From: Methylobacterium terrae
GTDB taxonomy: Bacteria > Pseudomonadota > Alphaproteobacteria > Rhizobiales > Beijerinckiaceae
NCBI RefSeq assembly: GCF_003173755.1
Contig: NZ_CP029553.1
Span: 1,017,001-1,081,000, forward strand
Reading direction: 5' to 3'
DNA length: 64,000 nt
Both the position numbers and the translations under genes were made by a program. The stretch's first letter is position 1. Each line of letters starts with the position of its first letter. Positions 38,792 through 49,382 of this stretch are shown piece by piece. Under the pieces are notes generated by a model, which worked only from the letters and a program-made list of their open reading frames with translations, was not told where the DNA came from and did no database searches.

Positions 38792-39907
38792 ATGCTCCGC
38801 CGCCTCGGGATCCTCCTTCTTCTGGGTCTGGCCTGGCCGATCTCCGCCCGCGCGCAGACGATCGAACCCGCCGCGGCGCTCCCGGTCGGCACGGTCGCGG
38901 CGCAGCGCAAGGCCATCGACAAGGCGCTCGACTTCGTCGGCCGGATCGAGGCGGTGAGCCGCGTCGAGGTGCGGGCGCGGGTCACCGGCTTCCTCGAGGC
39001 GGTCCTGTTCAAGGAGGGCGATCTCGTGAAGGAGGGCGCGCCCCTCTACCGGATCGAGCCCGACCTGTTCGAGGCGGCCGTCCGCGGGGCGGAGGGCGCG
39101 CTCGAGCGCAGCCACGCCGCCGAGACCCTGGCGGCGATCCAGCTCCAGCGCGCGCAGGACCTCCTCGACCGCAACTCCGGCACGGTCGTCGCCCGCGACC
39201 AGGCCCGTGCCGCCCTCGACCAGTCGCGCGGCGCCGTGATGGGTGACGAGGCCAGCCTCAAGACCGCCCAGATCAACCTCGGCTACACGAAGATCGTCTC
39301 CCCGATCGCCGGCCGCATCGGCCGTACCAGCGTCACCAAGGGCAACGTCGTGGGGCCCGACAGCGGCGTGCTGACCGCGATCGTCAGCCAGGACCCGATC
39401 TACGTCACCTTCCCGGTGAGCCAGCGCGAGTTCCTGCGCGTGCAGCAGGGCGGTGCCGCGCTGGATCGGAGCAAGATCGCGGTGCGCCTGCGCTTCCCGG
39501 ACGGCTCGACCTACGACCAGGTCGGGCGAGTGAACTTCGTCAACATCAGCGTCGAGCGCGCCACCGACACGGTGCTGGTGCGCGCCACGATGCCGAACCC
39601 GGCCGGCGCCCTGCGCGACGGCCAGCTCGTGCAGGTGGCGCTCCAGACCGGCACGCCGGAGGAGAAGGTGGTGGTGCCGCAGGGCGCGCTCATCGCCGAC
39701 CAGGGCGGCGTCTACGTCTTCGTCGTCGAGAACGACCGGGCGGTGACCCGGCGCGTGACGCCGGCCTCCGGCGCCGGAGGCACCGAGGCGGTGATCGAGA
39801 GCGGCCTCAAGGGCGGCGAGCTCGTCATCGTCGACGGGCTGCAGCGGGTGCGCCCCGGCCTCGCGGTCCGGGCGGTCCCGGCCTCTCCCGCGACCGGCAG
39901 GACGTGA
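38792..39907 (+). CDS. RND efflux periplasmic adaptor (membrane fusion protein)
   Basis: Protein of 371 aa with a signal peptide (cleavage near ARAQ, residue 22), the lipoyl/barrel-sandwich domain, an alpha-hairpin (about residues 100-160) and beta-barrel. Family segments [22 protein letters not shown] and [12 protein letters not shown] are visible. GAGGAA precedes ATG 38792. It is coupled to the pump gene four bases downstream. No outer-membrane channel gene is adjacent. Confidence 0.92.
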   Translation: MLRRLGILLLLGLAWPISARAQTIEPAAALPVGTVAAQRKAIDKALDFVGRIEAVSRVEVRARVTGFLEAVLFKEGDLVKEGAPLYRIEPDLFEAAVRGAEGALERSHAAETLAAIQLQRAQDLLDRNSGTVVARDQARAALDQSRGAVMGDEASLKTAQINLGYTKIVSPIAGRIGRTSVTKGNVVGPDSGVLTAIVSQDPIYVTFPVSQREFLRVQQGGAALDRSKIAVRLRFPDGSTYDQVGRVNFVNISVERATDTVLVRATMPNPAGALRDGQLVQVALQTGTPEEKVVVPQGALIADQGGVYVFVVENDRAVTRRVTPASGAGGTEAVIESGLKGGELVIVDGLQRVRPGLAVRAVPASPATGRT

Positions 39908-39911
39908 CCCG

Positions 39912-42900
39912 ATGCTCTCGGCCATCTTCGTCGACCGCCCGCGCCTCGCGATCGTCATCGCCATCGTGACGGCGATCGCAGGCGCGCTCGCGCTCCTCAC
40001 CATCCCGGTGGCGCAGTATCCCGACATCGTGCCCCCGCAGGTCTCGGTGACGACGACCTATCCGGGCGCTTCCGCCGACGTCGTCGAATCGACCGTCGCG
40101 CAGCCGATCGAGTCGCAGGTCGTCGGCGTCGACAAGATGATCTACATGAAGAGCGTGAGCGGCAACGACGGCAGCTACACGCTCACCGCCTCGTTCGAGC
40201 TCGGCACCGATCCCGACATCAACGCCGTCAACGTCAACAACCGGGTCCAGATCGCGCTCGCGAAGCTCCCCGAGGACGTGCGCAAGCAGGGCGTCACGGT
40301 CAAGAAGAAATCCTCGGCGCTGCTCGGCGTGCTGGCCGTCTACTCGCCGAAGGGCGCGCAGGACCCGCTGTTCATCTCGAACTACGTCACCATCAACCTG
40401 CTCGACCGGATCAAGAGCACGCCGGGCGTCGGCGACGCGACCTTGTGGGGGCCACAGGACTACGCCATGCGGGCCTGGGTGCGGACCGATCAGCTCACCG
40501 GGCTCGATCTCACCGCCGGCGATGTCATCGGCGCGATCAAGGCGCAGAACGTCCAGGCCCCTGTCGGCCGCATCGGCGCGCGCCCGGTCTCCGACGAGCA
40601 GCAGCTCCAGCTCAGCATCCAGACGCAAGGGCGGCTCACCTCGCCCGAGCAGTTCCGCAACATCGTGCTGCGCACCAACCCGGACGGCTCGCTCCTGCGC
40701 CTGGGCGACGTCGCCCGCATCGAGCTCGGCGCGGCGAGCCTCGACCGCGAGACGAGGCTCAACGGCAGCCCGGCGACCGTCATCGCGATCTACCAGTCGC
40801 CCGGCGCCAACGCGATCGCGACGCTGAAGGAGGTCAAGGCCCGGGTCGAGGCTCTCGCTCCTTCGTTCCCCGAGGGCCTCGCCTGGAAGGTCACCTACGA
40901 CCCCACCGCCTTCATCACCGAGACCGTGCACGAGGTGCAGAAGACCCTGGTCGAGGCCTTCGTGCTCGTCGTCGTCGTGGTGTTCCTGTTCCTCGGCAGC
41001 CTGCGCGCGACGCTGATCCCGACCCTCGCCGTGCCGGTGAGCCTGATCGGCACCTTCATCGCGCTGAAAGCCGTCGGCTACTCGGCGAACTCGGTCTCGC
41101 TGCTCGCCATGGTGCTGGCCATCGGCATCGTGGTCGACGACGCCATCGTGGTGGTCGAGAACGTCGAGCGGGTGATGGAGGAGCACCCGGAGCTCTCGCC
41201 TCGCGAGGCGACGAAGCGCGCGATGGCGGAGATCACCGCGCCGATCGTCGCGATCACCCTGGTGCTGCTCTCGGTGTTCGTGCCGGTCGCCTTCGTGCCG
41301 GGCATCTCGGGCGAGCTGTTCCGCCAGTTCGCCGTGGCGGTCGCGGTCTCGATGGTCCTCTCGGCCATCAACGCGCTCACGCTCTCGCCGGCGCTCTGCG
41401 GCGTGCTGCTGCGGCCCCATCACGGGCCGCGGCGGGGCGTCATGGGCCTCGTCATGCGCTCGATCGACGCCGTGCGCGACGGCTACGGCGCCGCGGTCTC
41501 CCGCATCGTGCGCCTGTCGATCCTCGGGCTCGTGCTGTCGCTGGCGGCCGCCTGGGGCACGGTGGAGCTCGCCAGGATCACGCCGACGGGCTTCCTGCCC
41601 GAGGACGACCAGGGCGCGTTCTTCGTCGTGGTGCAGTTGCCCGAGGGCGCGGCGGTCGGGCGGACCTCGGAGGTCGCCGCGAAGGCCGAGGCGATCCTGC
41701 GCGAGGAGCACGCGGTCGCCGACACCACCACGGTCGTCGGGCTCAACTTCATCGACAACTACTCGCAGAGCAACGCCGCCTTCATGGTGGTGACGCTGAA
41801 GCCGTTCGAGGAGCGCAAAGGGGCGGGCGAGGGCGCGGCGGCGCTGATCGCGCGGCTCGGCCAGCGCTTCCGCACGATCCCCGAAGGCACGGTCGTGCCG
41901 ATCGCGCCCCCGCCGATCATCGGGCTCGGCACCGGCGGCGGCTTCGCCTACGTGCTCGAGGACCTGCGCGGCGGCGACCCAGCGGCGCTCGCCCAGGTGC
42001 TGCGCGGCCTCGTCGTCGCGGCCAACCAGGAGCCGAAGCTCAACCGGGTGTTCAGCACCTTCTCGGCGACGAACCCTTCCGTCTTCCTCGACATCGACCG
42101 CAACAAGGTCCAGATCCTCGGCGTCTCGCTCGACGCGGTGTTCCAGGCGCTGCAGGCCTCGCTCGGCGGCTACTACGTCAACGACATCAACCTCTTCGGC
42201 CGCACCTGGCAGGTCCAGGTCCAAGCCGAGGCCGACGACCGCCGCCGGATCGACGACATCTACCGCATCAACGTGCGCAACAAGGACGGTGGGATGGTGC
42301 CGCTGCGCTCGCTGGCCGAGGTGCGGATCGTCGTCGGACCGCCCGCGCTCATCCGCTACAACAACCTGCGCGCCGTCACCGTGCAGGGCGGGCCGGCGCC
42401 GGGCGTCTCCTCCGGCCAGGCGCTCGCGGCGATGGAAGCGGTCGCCGTCCGCACCCTGCCGACGGGCTTCGGCGGTGAATGGACCGACACCGCCTTCCAG
42501 GAGAAGCGGGCCGAGGGCAAGACCGCGATCATCCTCGCCTTCGCGGTGCTGTTCGCCTTCCTGTTCCTAGTCGCGCTCTACGAGAGCTGGACGATCCCCG
42601 TGCCGGTGCTGCTCTCGGTCACGGTCGGGATCGTCGGCGCCTACGCGGCGATGGTGTGGGGCGGGCTCACCCTCGACCTCTACGCCCAGATCGGCATGGT
42701 GGTGCTGATCGGGCTGGCGGCCAAGAACGGCATCCTGATCGTCGAGTTCGCCAAGGAGCAGCGCGAGAAGGGCGTGCCCCTGCGCGAGGCCGCGACCGAG
42801 GGCGCGCGGCTGCGCTTCCGCCCGGTGATGATGACCTCCTTCGCCTTCATCCTCGGGCTGCTGCCGCTCGTCATCGCCACCGGTGCCTCCCAGCTCGCGC

Positions 42901-43118
42901 GGCGCGACGTCGGCACGCCGGTCTTCGGCGGCATGATCGCCGCGTCGTTCCTCGGCATCTTCGTGATCCCGCCGCTCTACGTCGTGTTCCAGGGCCTGCG
43001 CGAGCGGGCCTGGCGCCTGATGGGCGGAGGGAGAAGCGAGGCGCGTCCGCCCGCGAAACCCGATGCGCCCGCCGGCGCGCCCGAGCACTTGCCGCCGGAG
43101 CACCTGCCGGCGGAGTAG
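39912..43118 (+). CDS. RND efflux pump inner-membrane transporter, HAE1 family
   Basis: Drug/proton antiporter of 1068 aa, full length for AcrB/MexB-like pumps, with 12 membrane helices and two large periplasmic loops. The N-terminus [18 protein letters not shown], the helix-4 proton-relay [16 protein letters not shown] and the [19 protein letters not shown] segment are diagnostic. The C-terminus has a Pro/Glu-rich [10 protein letters not shown] end. It forms an operon with the adaptor upstream and possibly the PPK2 gene 27 bases downstream. Confidence 0.94.
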   Translation: MLSAIFVDRPRLAIVIAIVTAIAGALALLTIPVAQYPDIVPPQVSVTTTYPGASADVVESTVAQPIESQVVGVDKMIYMKSVSGNDGSYTLTASFELGTDPDINAVNVNNRVQIALAKLPEDVRKQGVTVKKKSSALLGVLAVYSPKGAQDPLFISNYVTINLLDRIKSTPGVGDATLWGPQDYAMRAWVRTDQLTGLDLTAGDVIGAIKAQNVQAPVGRIGARPVSDEQQLQLSIQTQGRLTSPEQFRNIVLRTNPDGSLLRLGDVARIELGAASLDRETRLNGSPATVIAIYQSPGANAIATLKEVKARVEALAPSFPEGLAWKVTYDPTAFITETVHEVQKTLVEAFVLVVVVVFLFLGSLRATLIPTLAVPVSLIGTFIALKAVGYSANSVSLLAMVLAIGIVVDDAIVVVENVERVMEEHPELSPREATKRAMAEITAPIVAITLVLLSVFVPVAFVPGISGELFRQFAVAVAVSMVLSAINALTLSPALCGVLLRPHHGPRRGVMGLVMRSIDAVRDGYGAAVSRIVRLSILGLVLSLAAAWGTVELARITPTGFLPEDDQGAFFVVVQLPEGAAVGRTSEVAAKAEAILREEHAVADTTTVVGLNFIDNYSQSNAAFMVVTLKPFEERKGAGEGAAALIARLGQRFRTIPEGTVVPIAPPPIIGLGTGGGFAYVLEDLRGGDPAALAQVLRGLVVAANQEPKLNRVFSTFSATNPSVFLDIDRNKVQILGVSLDAVFQALQASLGGYYVNDINLFGRTWQVQVQAEADDRRRIDDIYRINVRNKDGGMVPLRSLAEVRIVVGPPALIRYNNLRAVTVQGGPAPGVSSGQALAAMEAVAVRTLPTGFGGEWTDTAFQEKRAEGKTAIILAFAVLFAFLFLVALYESWTIPVPVLLSVTVGIVGAYAAMVWGGLTLDLYAQIGMVVLIGLAAKNGILIVEFAKEQREKGVPLREAATEGARLRFRPVMMTSFAFILGLLPLVIATGASQLARRDVGTPVFGGMIAASFLGIFVIPPLYVVFQGLRERAWRLMGGGRSEARPPAKPDAPAGAPEHLPPEHLPAE

Positions 43119-43145
43119 GGGAGGCGGGATAGGGAGGGATCCGCC

Positions 43146-43988
43146 ATGGACGAGACCGACCAAGGGCTGCTGTCGGAAGCCCGCGACGAGGCGTCCGAGC
43201 CTGTCGCCGGGGAGGGACGGCTCAAGCGCAAGGCCTATGAGCGCGAACTGCACAAGCTCCAGGTGCAGCTCGCCTACCTCCAGACCTGGGTGCGCGAGAC
43301 CGGCGCGCGGATCATCGTCGTCTTCGAGGGCCGCGACGCGGCGGGCAAGGGCGGGACCATCAAGGCGATCACCGAGCGGGTCAGCCCGCGGGTGTTCCGG
43401 GTCGTGGCGCTCCCGGCGCCCTCCGACCGGGAGAAGTCCCAGCTCTACCTGCAGCGCTACCTCGCCCACTTCCCGGCCGCCGGCGAGGTCGTGATCTTCG
43501 ATCGCTCCTGGTACAACCGGGCCGGCGTCGAGACCGTGATGGGATTCTGCAGCGAGGCCGAGCGGGAGCGCTTCTTCGCCCTGTGCCCGCCCTTCGAGCG
43601 GGTGATCACCGGCAGCGGCATCCGTCTCGTCAAGTTCTGGCTCGAGGTCGGCCGGCACGAGCAGCGCCGACGCTTCGAGGCCCGCATCCACGATCCCTTG
43701 CGTCAGTGGAAGCTCAGCCCGATGGACGTCGAGTCGTACCGGCGCTGGTACGCGTACTCGCGCGCGCGCGACGCCATGCTGGCGGCGACCGATACCGAGG
43801 ACCTGCCGTGGCACGTCGTGCGCTCCGACGACAAGCGGCGGGCGCGGCTGAACTGCATCGCGCATCTCCTCCACCTGATCCCCTACGAGGAGCGCGAGGC
43901 CGAGCCGGTGGAACTTCCCAAGCGCAGCAAGAAGGACACCTACGACGACGTCCTGCGCAACCGGCGCTTCGTACCGGAGCTGTATTGA
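43146..43988 (+). CDS. ppk2: Polyphosphate kinase 2 family protein
   Basis: Transfers phosphate between polyphosphate and nucleotides. The 280-aa single-domain protein has Walker A GRDAAGKGGTIKAI, the lid/base segment FDRSWYNRAGVE and the PLRQWKLSPMD motif of class I PPK2. AGGGAGGG lies before ATG 43146. The gene follows the RND pump closely, an association that may be incidental. Confidence 0.92.
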   Translation: MDETDQGLLSEARDEASEPVAGEGRLKRKAYERELHKLQVQLAYLQTWVRETGARIIVVFEGRDAAGKGGTIKAITERVSPRVFRVVALPAPSDREKSQLYLQRYLAHFPAAGEVVIFDRSWYNRAGVETVMGFCSEAERERFFALCPPFERVITGSGIRLVKFWLEVGRHEQRRRFEARIHDPLRQWKLSPMDVESYRRWYAYSRARDAMLAATDTEDLPWHVVRSDDKRRARLNCIAHLLHLIPYEEREAEPVELPKRSKKDTYDDVLRNRRFVPELY

Positions 43989-44028
43989 TCGGCCGATCAT
44001 CCGGGTCGCGTCGCGGCCCGGGGCGGCC

Positions 44029-44430
44029 TCACAGCCCGAGGCTCGCCCTGATCTCCTCCAGCCGCCGGATCGCCGCGTCGCAGCGGGCGCGGCGGTCGTA
44101 GTCGCCCGTGCTGTCCTGCTCGAGGCGCAGCTCCGCGATCTCCTGGTCGAGCCGGTCGCCGTTCAGCTCCTCCATCGGCGTCACCCGCTCGGCCAGGATC
44201 GTGACCCGGTCCCCCGTCACCTCGGCGAAGCCCCCGCTGATGAAGGCCCGGCGGCCGGTGCCCGTTGCGTCGGTGGCGAAGACGATCCCGGCGAGAAGCG
44301 CGGTGACGAGCGGGACGTGGCCGGGCAGCACCGTCATGTCGCCCTCCGCGGCCGGCAGGAGAACGGAGCGGACCTCGCCCGAGAACATCAGGCGCTCGGG
44401 CGCGACGAGTTCGGCGAAGAGAAGGGCCAT
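44029..44430 (-). CDS. atpC: Orphan ATP synthase epsilon-like subunit
   Basis: Protein of 133 aa beginning MALLFAELVAPERLMFSGEV, with the epsilon beta-sandwich motif LLPAAEGDMTVLPGHVPLVT and ISGGFAEVTGDRVTILAE, then a short C-terminal helical part. ATG 44430 is 10 bases after the fabI stop. No other ATP synthase genes lie in the window, so this is a stand-alone copy at the end of the pta-ackA-DUF3141-fabI operon rather than part of an atp operon. Confidence 0.85.
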   Translation of the reverse strand: MALLFAELVAPERLMFSGEVRSVLLPAAEGDMTVLPGHVPLVTALLAGIVFATDATGTGRRAFISGGFAEVTGDRVTILAERVTPMEELNGDRLDQEIAELRLEQDSTGDYDRRARCDAAIRRLEEIRASLGL

Positions 44431-44440
44431 CGCGATCTCC

Positions 44441-45223
44441 TCATGCCATGATGCTGAGGCCGCCATCGACGTAGAGCGTCGTGCCGGTGAGCCGGGCTGC
44501 GTAGGGCGTGGTCAGGAAGGCGGCGGTCAGCCCGACATCGTCGATGTCGACGAGCTCGCCGATCGGCGCGCGTGCGACCGCCTCGTTGAGCAAGAGGTCG
44601 AAATCCTTGAGGCCCGAGGCCGCGCGGGTCTTGAGGGGACCCGGCGAGACGGCGTGGACCCGGATGTCGCGATCGCCGAGCTCGTAGGCGAGGTAGCGCA
44701 CGGCGCCTTCCAGCGCCGCCTTGACCGGTCCCATCAGGTTGTAGTTCGGCACGACCTTGGCAGCGCCGTGGTAGCTCATCGTCAGGAGCGTGCCGCCCCC
44801 GGTCATCAGCGGTGCGGCGAGCCGGGCCATGCGGATGAAGGAGTGGCAGGAGACGTCCATCGCCACCCCGAACCCCTCGGCCGAGCTGTCGACGAGGCGG
44901 CCCTGCAGGTCGGCCCGCGGCGCGAAGGCGATCGAGTGGAGCGCGATGTCGAGACGGCCCCAGGTCTCGGCGATCCGCTCGAACACTCCCTCGAGGTCGC
45001 CCGGTGTCTGCACGTCGCAGGGTGCGAGGATCGGCGCGTCGAGCTCGCGCGCCAGGGGCTCGACGAAGGGCTTCGCCTTCTCGTTCAGGTAGGTCAGGGC
45101 GATCTCCGCCCCGAGCCGCCGGAAAACCCGGGCGCAGCCATAGGCGATCGAGTGCGCGTTGGCGACGCCGAGCACCAGGGCGTGCTTGCCGGCGAGGGCG
45201 TTGCCGTCGGGGATCTGAGTCAT
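44441..45223 (-). CDS. fabI: Enoyl-ACP reductase, FabI type
   Basis: NADH-dependent enoyl reductase of 260 aa of the short-chain dehydrogenase family. It has the FabI-type nucleotide segment GVANAHSIAYGCA and the Tyr-x6-Lys active site in YNLMGPVKAALE. Length is normal. Its neighbours (DUF3141 hydrolase, acetate kinase, phosphotransacetylase) suggest a second FabI serving an acyl or anaerobic function rather than core lipid synthesis. Confidence 0.9.
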   Translation of the reverse strand: MTQIPDGNALAGKHALVLGVANAHSIAYGCARVFRRLGAEIALTYLNEKAKPFVEPLARELDAPILAPCDVQTPGDLEGVFERIAETWGRLDIALHSIAFAPRADLQGRLVDSSAEGFGVAMDVSCHSFIRMARLAAPLMTGGGTLLTMSYHGAAKVVPNYNLMGPVKAALEGAVRYLAYELGDRDIRVHAVSPGPLKTRAASGLKDFDLLLNEAVARAPIGELVDIDDVGLTAAFLTTPYAARLTGTTLYVDGGLSIMA

Positions 45224-45311
45224 GGCTCTCGTCTCCGTTGCGCGTCGGCTCCTGGTTTCCCGGTCCGGGTCGTGACGTGTGCGGTCACCCTCGCGATGCG
45301 GCCGTCCTCGC

Positions 45312-47609
45312 TCAGCCGGCTTTCTGCCGGGGCACGCCGGATTCCACCGGAATGCCGGCGGGGGCGAGGCCGAGGAGGTCGCGGAACCGCGGCAGCAAGG
45401 CGCGCTGCTCCGGCCCCAGGCCGAGGCGGTTGCCCAAGCGATCGACGACGTCGAGGAGGCGGCGGCGCTCCTCCGCTTTCCGCACGAGGTCGGGCAGAGA
45501 TGCCATCGCGGCGTCGGGCGCGTGCTCGACGATCGCCGCCTGCCGGCGGACCACCCGGGCCGCGTCGCTCGCCGACAGGGCGAGTAGGCCGACGTCGCGG
45601 CCGACGAGCTCGCGGATGCGCTTGAAGGTCGACAGCCGCCGCTCCTTCGGGCCGAGGCGGGCCATCAGCAGGCACGCCCGGACGGCCGCGTCGGTGAAGC
45701 CGCCTTCGTCAATGCGGGCCATCGCCTCGCGTAGCGCCGCCGTGCCCTCGGTCGCGGCGGCCGGTTCCTCGGTGCGGGGCAGGACGGTGCTCAAGCTCGC
45801 GTAGGTGGCGTAGAACAGGTTCTCGGCCGAGGCGTCGCGCATCTGCCGGTAGAAGTCCCAGGCTGCGGTGATCCCGGCGGCGCTCCTGCGCTCGGTCGCC
45901 GCCCAGAACCCGGCCTCGTCGCGGCGCACGCGGTGGCTCCGTGCGAGGTCGGCCCACGGCGCGAGGGCGGCGAGCGCCGGGTTGATGTCGGACAGCGCCC
46001 AGCGCCGCATCCGCAGCGGGTGCAGCGCCCTGAGCGCCGCGCCGGTCTCGCGCGGCACCCACGCGCTCACGACCGGGTGCACGAAGGTTTCGTAGGCGGC
46101 GGCGTTCAGCTCCGACACCCGGCGCACCGCCTCGAACGGCACCTCGTCCTTGCGGGCGTATTTCTGCAGCCGCTGCAGGTCCTCGACCTCGAGCTCGCGC
46201 AGTACCACGTCGTAAGCCGGCCCGCTTCCGTTTCCCGTCTCCTCGACCTTCATGCCGTAGAGGCCGGGCGGCAGGTGCTCGATGTAGTCGAGGAGGTCGA
46301 CGATCTGGGCGTGCTCGCGCCGCGCCACGCTCCCTGAGACGAAGATGCCGAGATGGCCGACGCTCTCGTGCATCAGCCCGACGATGACCTGCCCGTTGGC
46401 CTTGAGGTCCGCGGTGGTCGGATAGAGGTCGGCGACCCAGTTGAAGGCCTGCTGCGGCGGCGTGATGGTGTCGCCGAGCGAGGCGAACAGGATGATCGGC
46501 GAGCGGATCGCCCGGAGATCGAAGGCCTTGCCCTCTTCCCATTCGGCGCGGCCGGCGGCGAGCCGGTTGCCGACGAACAGGTTGTCGACGATCCAGGCGA
46601 TCTCCTGGCGGTTCATCAGGTAGTAGCCGCCCCACCACCGCTCGAACTCGAGGAAGCGCGCCGGCTCCGTGTCGATCTTCGAGAACAGCCCGTAGGCCTT
46701 ACCGAAGTGGGTGTTGGCCGGATTCAGGGACTCGAAGTTCTCGACGAGGTGGGCGCCGTCGAAGACGCCGCCGCCGAGGTCGCTGGCCAGCAGCGCCGGC
46801 CACGACCCGCCAAGCAGCCCGCCAGCGTAGCGCATCGGGTTCTCGGCGTCGTTGCCGGCCCAGTACGACATCGGCGCGCCGTTGATCACCAGCGGGCCGG
46901 CATGCTCGGGATCAAGCGCCCCGACCAGCATCGCGGCCCAGCCGCCCTGGCAGTTGCCGACGATCACCGGCCGGCCGCGGGTCGGATGGCGCTCAGCCAC
47001 GAGGCGCAGGAAGGCGGCCTCGGCCTGCGCCACGTCGGCGAGCGTCTGGCCCGGGACGGGCTCGGGGAAGAAGATCACCACGTAGACCGGGTGGCCGGCG
47101 GAGAGGGCCACGCCGACCTCGGATTCGGGCTTGAAGCCGCCGATGCCCGGACCGTGGCCGGCCCGCGGATCGATGATGATGTAGGGGCGCTTGTCGGCAT
47201 CGATCGCGACGCCGTCCGGGGGCAGGATGCGCGCCAGCGCGTAATTCGCCGGCCGCTCGTAGCCGCGCGCGTCGGCGACGATCTCCCACGGGAAGGCGAG
47301 GAGCGGCGGCTTGCCGGCGGCCTCGTGCGCCAGCCAGTCGTTGCCGCGCCGGCGCAGCGTGTCCCAGAACAGGAGCGAGCGCTGGGCGAAGTCGGCCCAG
47401 TAGGTCGCCGCGTCACCAAGGCTTTGCGCCGGCGTGACGGGCTTGAGCGCCGCCGCCCAGGCGCTGTTGGCCGCGAGCGTCGCGTCGAGGCAGCCCTGGA
47501 AGGCCGCGGCGCAGCGCTCGCGGTAGAGCTCGGCCAGGCGGGCCTGGATCGCGAACGGGGAGGGCGGCACCCCGGTCGCGTCGGGGCGGGTCGTCCGGAT
47601 CTCGGCCAT
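45312..47609 (-). CDS. DUF3141 protein, PhaC-like alpha/beta hydrolase
   Basis: Protein of 765 aa. The N-terminal two thirds (about residues 100-420) is an alpha/beta hydrolase like class PHA synthases, with a lipase box GNCQGGWA whose nucleophile is Cys220 rather than Ser. Later segments (GLMHESVGHLGIFVSG) supply a His. The C-terminal about 300 residues are helical and belong to DUF3141. The Cys box implies acyl transfer or polymerisation-type chemistry, but no substrate is known. It sits between the 165-aa gene and fabI. Confidence 0.87.
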   Translation of the reverse strand: MAEIRTTRPDATGVPPSPFAIQARLAELYRERCAAAFQGCLDATLAANSAWAAALKPVTPAQSLGDAATYWADFAQRSLLFWDTLRRRGNDWLAHEAAGKPPLLAFPWEIVADARGYERPANYALARILPPDGVAIDADKRPYIIIDPRAGHGPGIGGFKPESEVGVALSAGHPVYVVIFFPEPVPGQTLADVAQAEAAFLRLVAERHPTRGRPVIVGNCQGGWAAMLVGALDPEHAGPLVINGAPMSYWAGNDAENPMRYAGGLLGGSWPALLASDLGGGVFDGAHLVENFESLNPANTHFGKAYGLFSKIDTEPARFLEFERWWGGYYLMNRQEIAWIVDNLFVGNRLAAGRAEWEEGKAFDLRAIRSPIILFASLGDTITPPQQAFNWVADLYPTTADLKANGQVIVGLMHESVGHLGIFVSGSVARREHAQIVDLLDYIEHLPPGLYGMKVEETGNGSGPAYDVVLRELEVEDLQRLQKYARKDEVPFEAVRRVSELNAAAYETFVHPVVSAWVPRETGAALRALHPLRMRRWALSDINPALAALAPWADLARSHRVRRDEAGFWAATERRSAAGITAAWDFYRQMRDASAENLFYATYASLSTVLPRTEEPAAATEGTAALREAMARIDEGGFTDAAVRACLLMARLGPKERRLSTFKRIRELVGRDVGLLALSASDAARVVRRQAAIVEHAPDAAMASLPDLVRKAEERRRLLDVVDRLGNRLGLGPEQRALLPRFRDLLGLAPAGIPVESGVPRQKAG

Positions 47610-47632
47610 GGTCGTCTCCCTCGCTCCGGCGC

Positions 47633-48130
47633 TCAGTGGCGCGTGTTCTCCCAGGTGAGGAAGAGGCCGACGTCACCCGGCATCCCGTCCGGCCAGTCGA
47701 CGATCAAGGCCCGCAGGCCGTAGCCGGCCGGGTGCAGGCGCGCGTGCCAGAACTCGTAGGCCTGACGCGGCCGGCCGGTCAGGGTCGCGGGCCAGCCCGG
47801 CTCCGAATTGTTGATGGCTCGCCCCTTGTCGGTGCACATCAGGTTGGGGAAGCGCATCACCAGGAGCTCCTTCTTGCCCTGCTCGGCGGCGATGCGGAGC
47901 CGGTGCAGGAGCATCTGGGTGATCTCGTGCACCTTCTCGGGGGTCAGCGCGACCGGCTCGGCGAGCTGCTTGACGAGCTCGTCGCGCGCCTTGCCGGCGC
48001 GATCCAGCCCTTCCAACTCCTTCATCGCTTTGGCCGCCTTCACGCGGGCCGAGTAGGCGTCGAGGTCGTCGGCCGACATGAACGGCTCGTTGCCGAGGTC
48101 GACGGCCGGTTTCGTCGTCTGCGTCTCCAT
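47633..48130 (-). CDS. Conserved hypothetical protein of the pta-ackA-DUF3141 cluster
   Basis: Protein of 165 aa, soluble, with no signal peptide. The N-terminal half is helical and charged (DLDAYSARVKAAKAMKELEG); the C-terminal half has MRFPNLMCTDKGRAINN and YEFWHARLHPAGYGLRALIVD. GGAGAG precedes ATG 48130. I do not recognise a named family. Gene order suggests it acts with the DUF3141 hydrolase or acetate kinase. Confidence 0.75.
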   Translation of the reverse strand: METQTTKPAVDLGNEPFMSADDLDAYSARVKAAKAMKELEGLDRAGKARDELVKQLAEPVALTPEKVHEITQMLLHRLRIAAEQGKKELLVMRFPNLMCTDKGRAINNSEPGWPATLTGRPRQAYEFWHARLHPAGYGLRALIVDWPDGMPGDVGLFLTWENTRH

Positions 48131-48147
48131 CGCGGGCTCTCCATCCT

Positions 48148-49380
48148 TCAGGGCGCCGGTCGGGATGCCGGCGCGAGCACCGCGCGCATCCCGCGCGCGA
48201 TCATCGCCTCCTCGTCGGTGGGGATGACGAAGGCCTGCGGGCCGGGACCTCGCGTGATCCGCGGGCCGCCCGCTTCGTTGTCCGTCTCGTCGAGCCGGAA
48301 GCCGGCCCAGGCGGCGCCCCGCAGCACCTCGGCCCGGGTCGCGGCGTCGTTCTCGCCGATGCCCCCGGTGAAGACGAGCCCGTCGATGCCGCCCAGCGCC
48401 GCGACGAGCGAGCCGAGCTCGCGGCCGATCCGGTACACGAAGAGGTCGATGGCCTCGCGCGCGCCGCTGTCGGTCGCGGCGTGGGCGCGCAGGGTGCGCA
48501 TGTCGTTCGAGAGGCCCGAGACGCCGAGGAGGCCCGAGCGGGTGTAGAGCATCCGTTCCGCCTCGTCCGGATCGAGGCGCATCTCCCGCAGCAGGAAGAA
48601 CACCACGCCCGGATCGAGGCCGCCGCAGCGTGTGCCCATGGGCAGGCCGTCGAGGGCGGAGAAGCCCATCGTGGTGGCGATGCTGCGCCCGCGACGAAGG
48701 GCGCAGAGGCTGGCGCCGCTGCCGAGATGGGCGACGACCGTGCGGCCCTCCGCGAGGGCGGGCGAGCGCTCGCGCAGGGCCGCTGCGATGTAGGCGTAGG
48801 ACAGGCCGTGGAAGCCGTAGCGGCGCACCCCGCGCGCCGTGACCTCGGCCGGCAGCGCGAAGAGCTGGGCCACCTCCGGCTGGCCGCGATGGAAGGCGGT
48901 GTCGAAGCAGGCGACCTGCGGCAGCGCGGGAAAGCGCCGCTGCACGACGCGGATCGGCGTCAGGTTGTGCGGCTGGTGCAGGGGTGCCAGGGGCACGAGC
49001 CGCTCCAGCTCCCGCATCACCGCGTCGTCCACGCGCAAAGGTGCGTCGTAGGCGATGCCGCCATGCACGACCCGGTGCCCGACCGCGGCGAGGCGATGGC
49101 CGCCGCGATGCGCGCGCAGCCACGCGGCGACGTGGAGGAGCGCCGCCTCGTGACCGTAGGCGTGCCCGTCCGGCCGCTCGTCGGCCACGACCGCGCCGTC
49201 ACGATCGCGCACGACGAAACGCGGCGTGCCGCCTAAGCCCTCGACCCGGCCGCGGTAGAGGCGGTGCGGGATGTCGATCGCGTCCGGCCGCCGGTGGTCC
49301 GCTTCGACGCTGTCCGCCCTGAAGACCTGGAACTTCAGGCTCGAGGAGCCCGCGTTGAGGACGAGGTGGGCCGGGTTCAT
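48148..49380 (-). CDS. ackA: Acetate/propionate kinase
   Basis: Phosphorylates acetate reversibly with ATP. The 410-aa product contains the N-terminal LVLNAGSSSLKFQVF, the second signature GHRVVHGG, the GSGASLCALRRGRSIATTMG region and GGIGEND near the C-terminus. The ATG at 49380 is two bases past the pta stop. With Pta it interconverts acetyl-CoA and acetate plus ATP. Confidence 0.94.
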   Translation of the reverse strand: MNPAHLVLNAGSSSLKFQVFRADSVEADHRRPDAIDIPHRLYRGRVEGLGGTPRFVVRDRDGAVVADERPDGHAYGHEAALLHVAAWLRAHRGGHRLAAVGHRVVHGGIAYDAPLRVDDAVMRELERLVPLAPLHQPHNLTPIRVVQRRFPALPQVACFDTAFHRGQPEVAQLFALPAEVTARGVRRYGFHGLSYAYIAAALRERSPALAEGRTVVAHLGSGASLCALRRGRSIATTMGFSALDGLPMGTRCGGLDPGVVFFLLREMRLDPDEAERMLYTRSGLLGVSGLSNDMRTLRAHAATDSGAREAIDLFVYRIGRELGSLVAALGGIDGLVFTGGIGENDAATRAEVLRGAAWAGFRLDETDNEAGGPRITRGPGPQAFVIPTDEEAMIARGMRAVLAPASRPAP

Positions 49381-49382
49381 CG

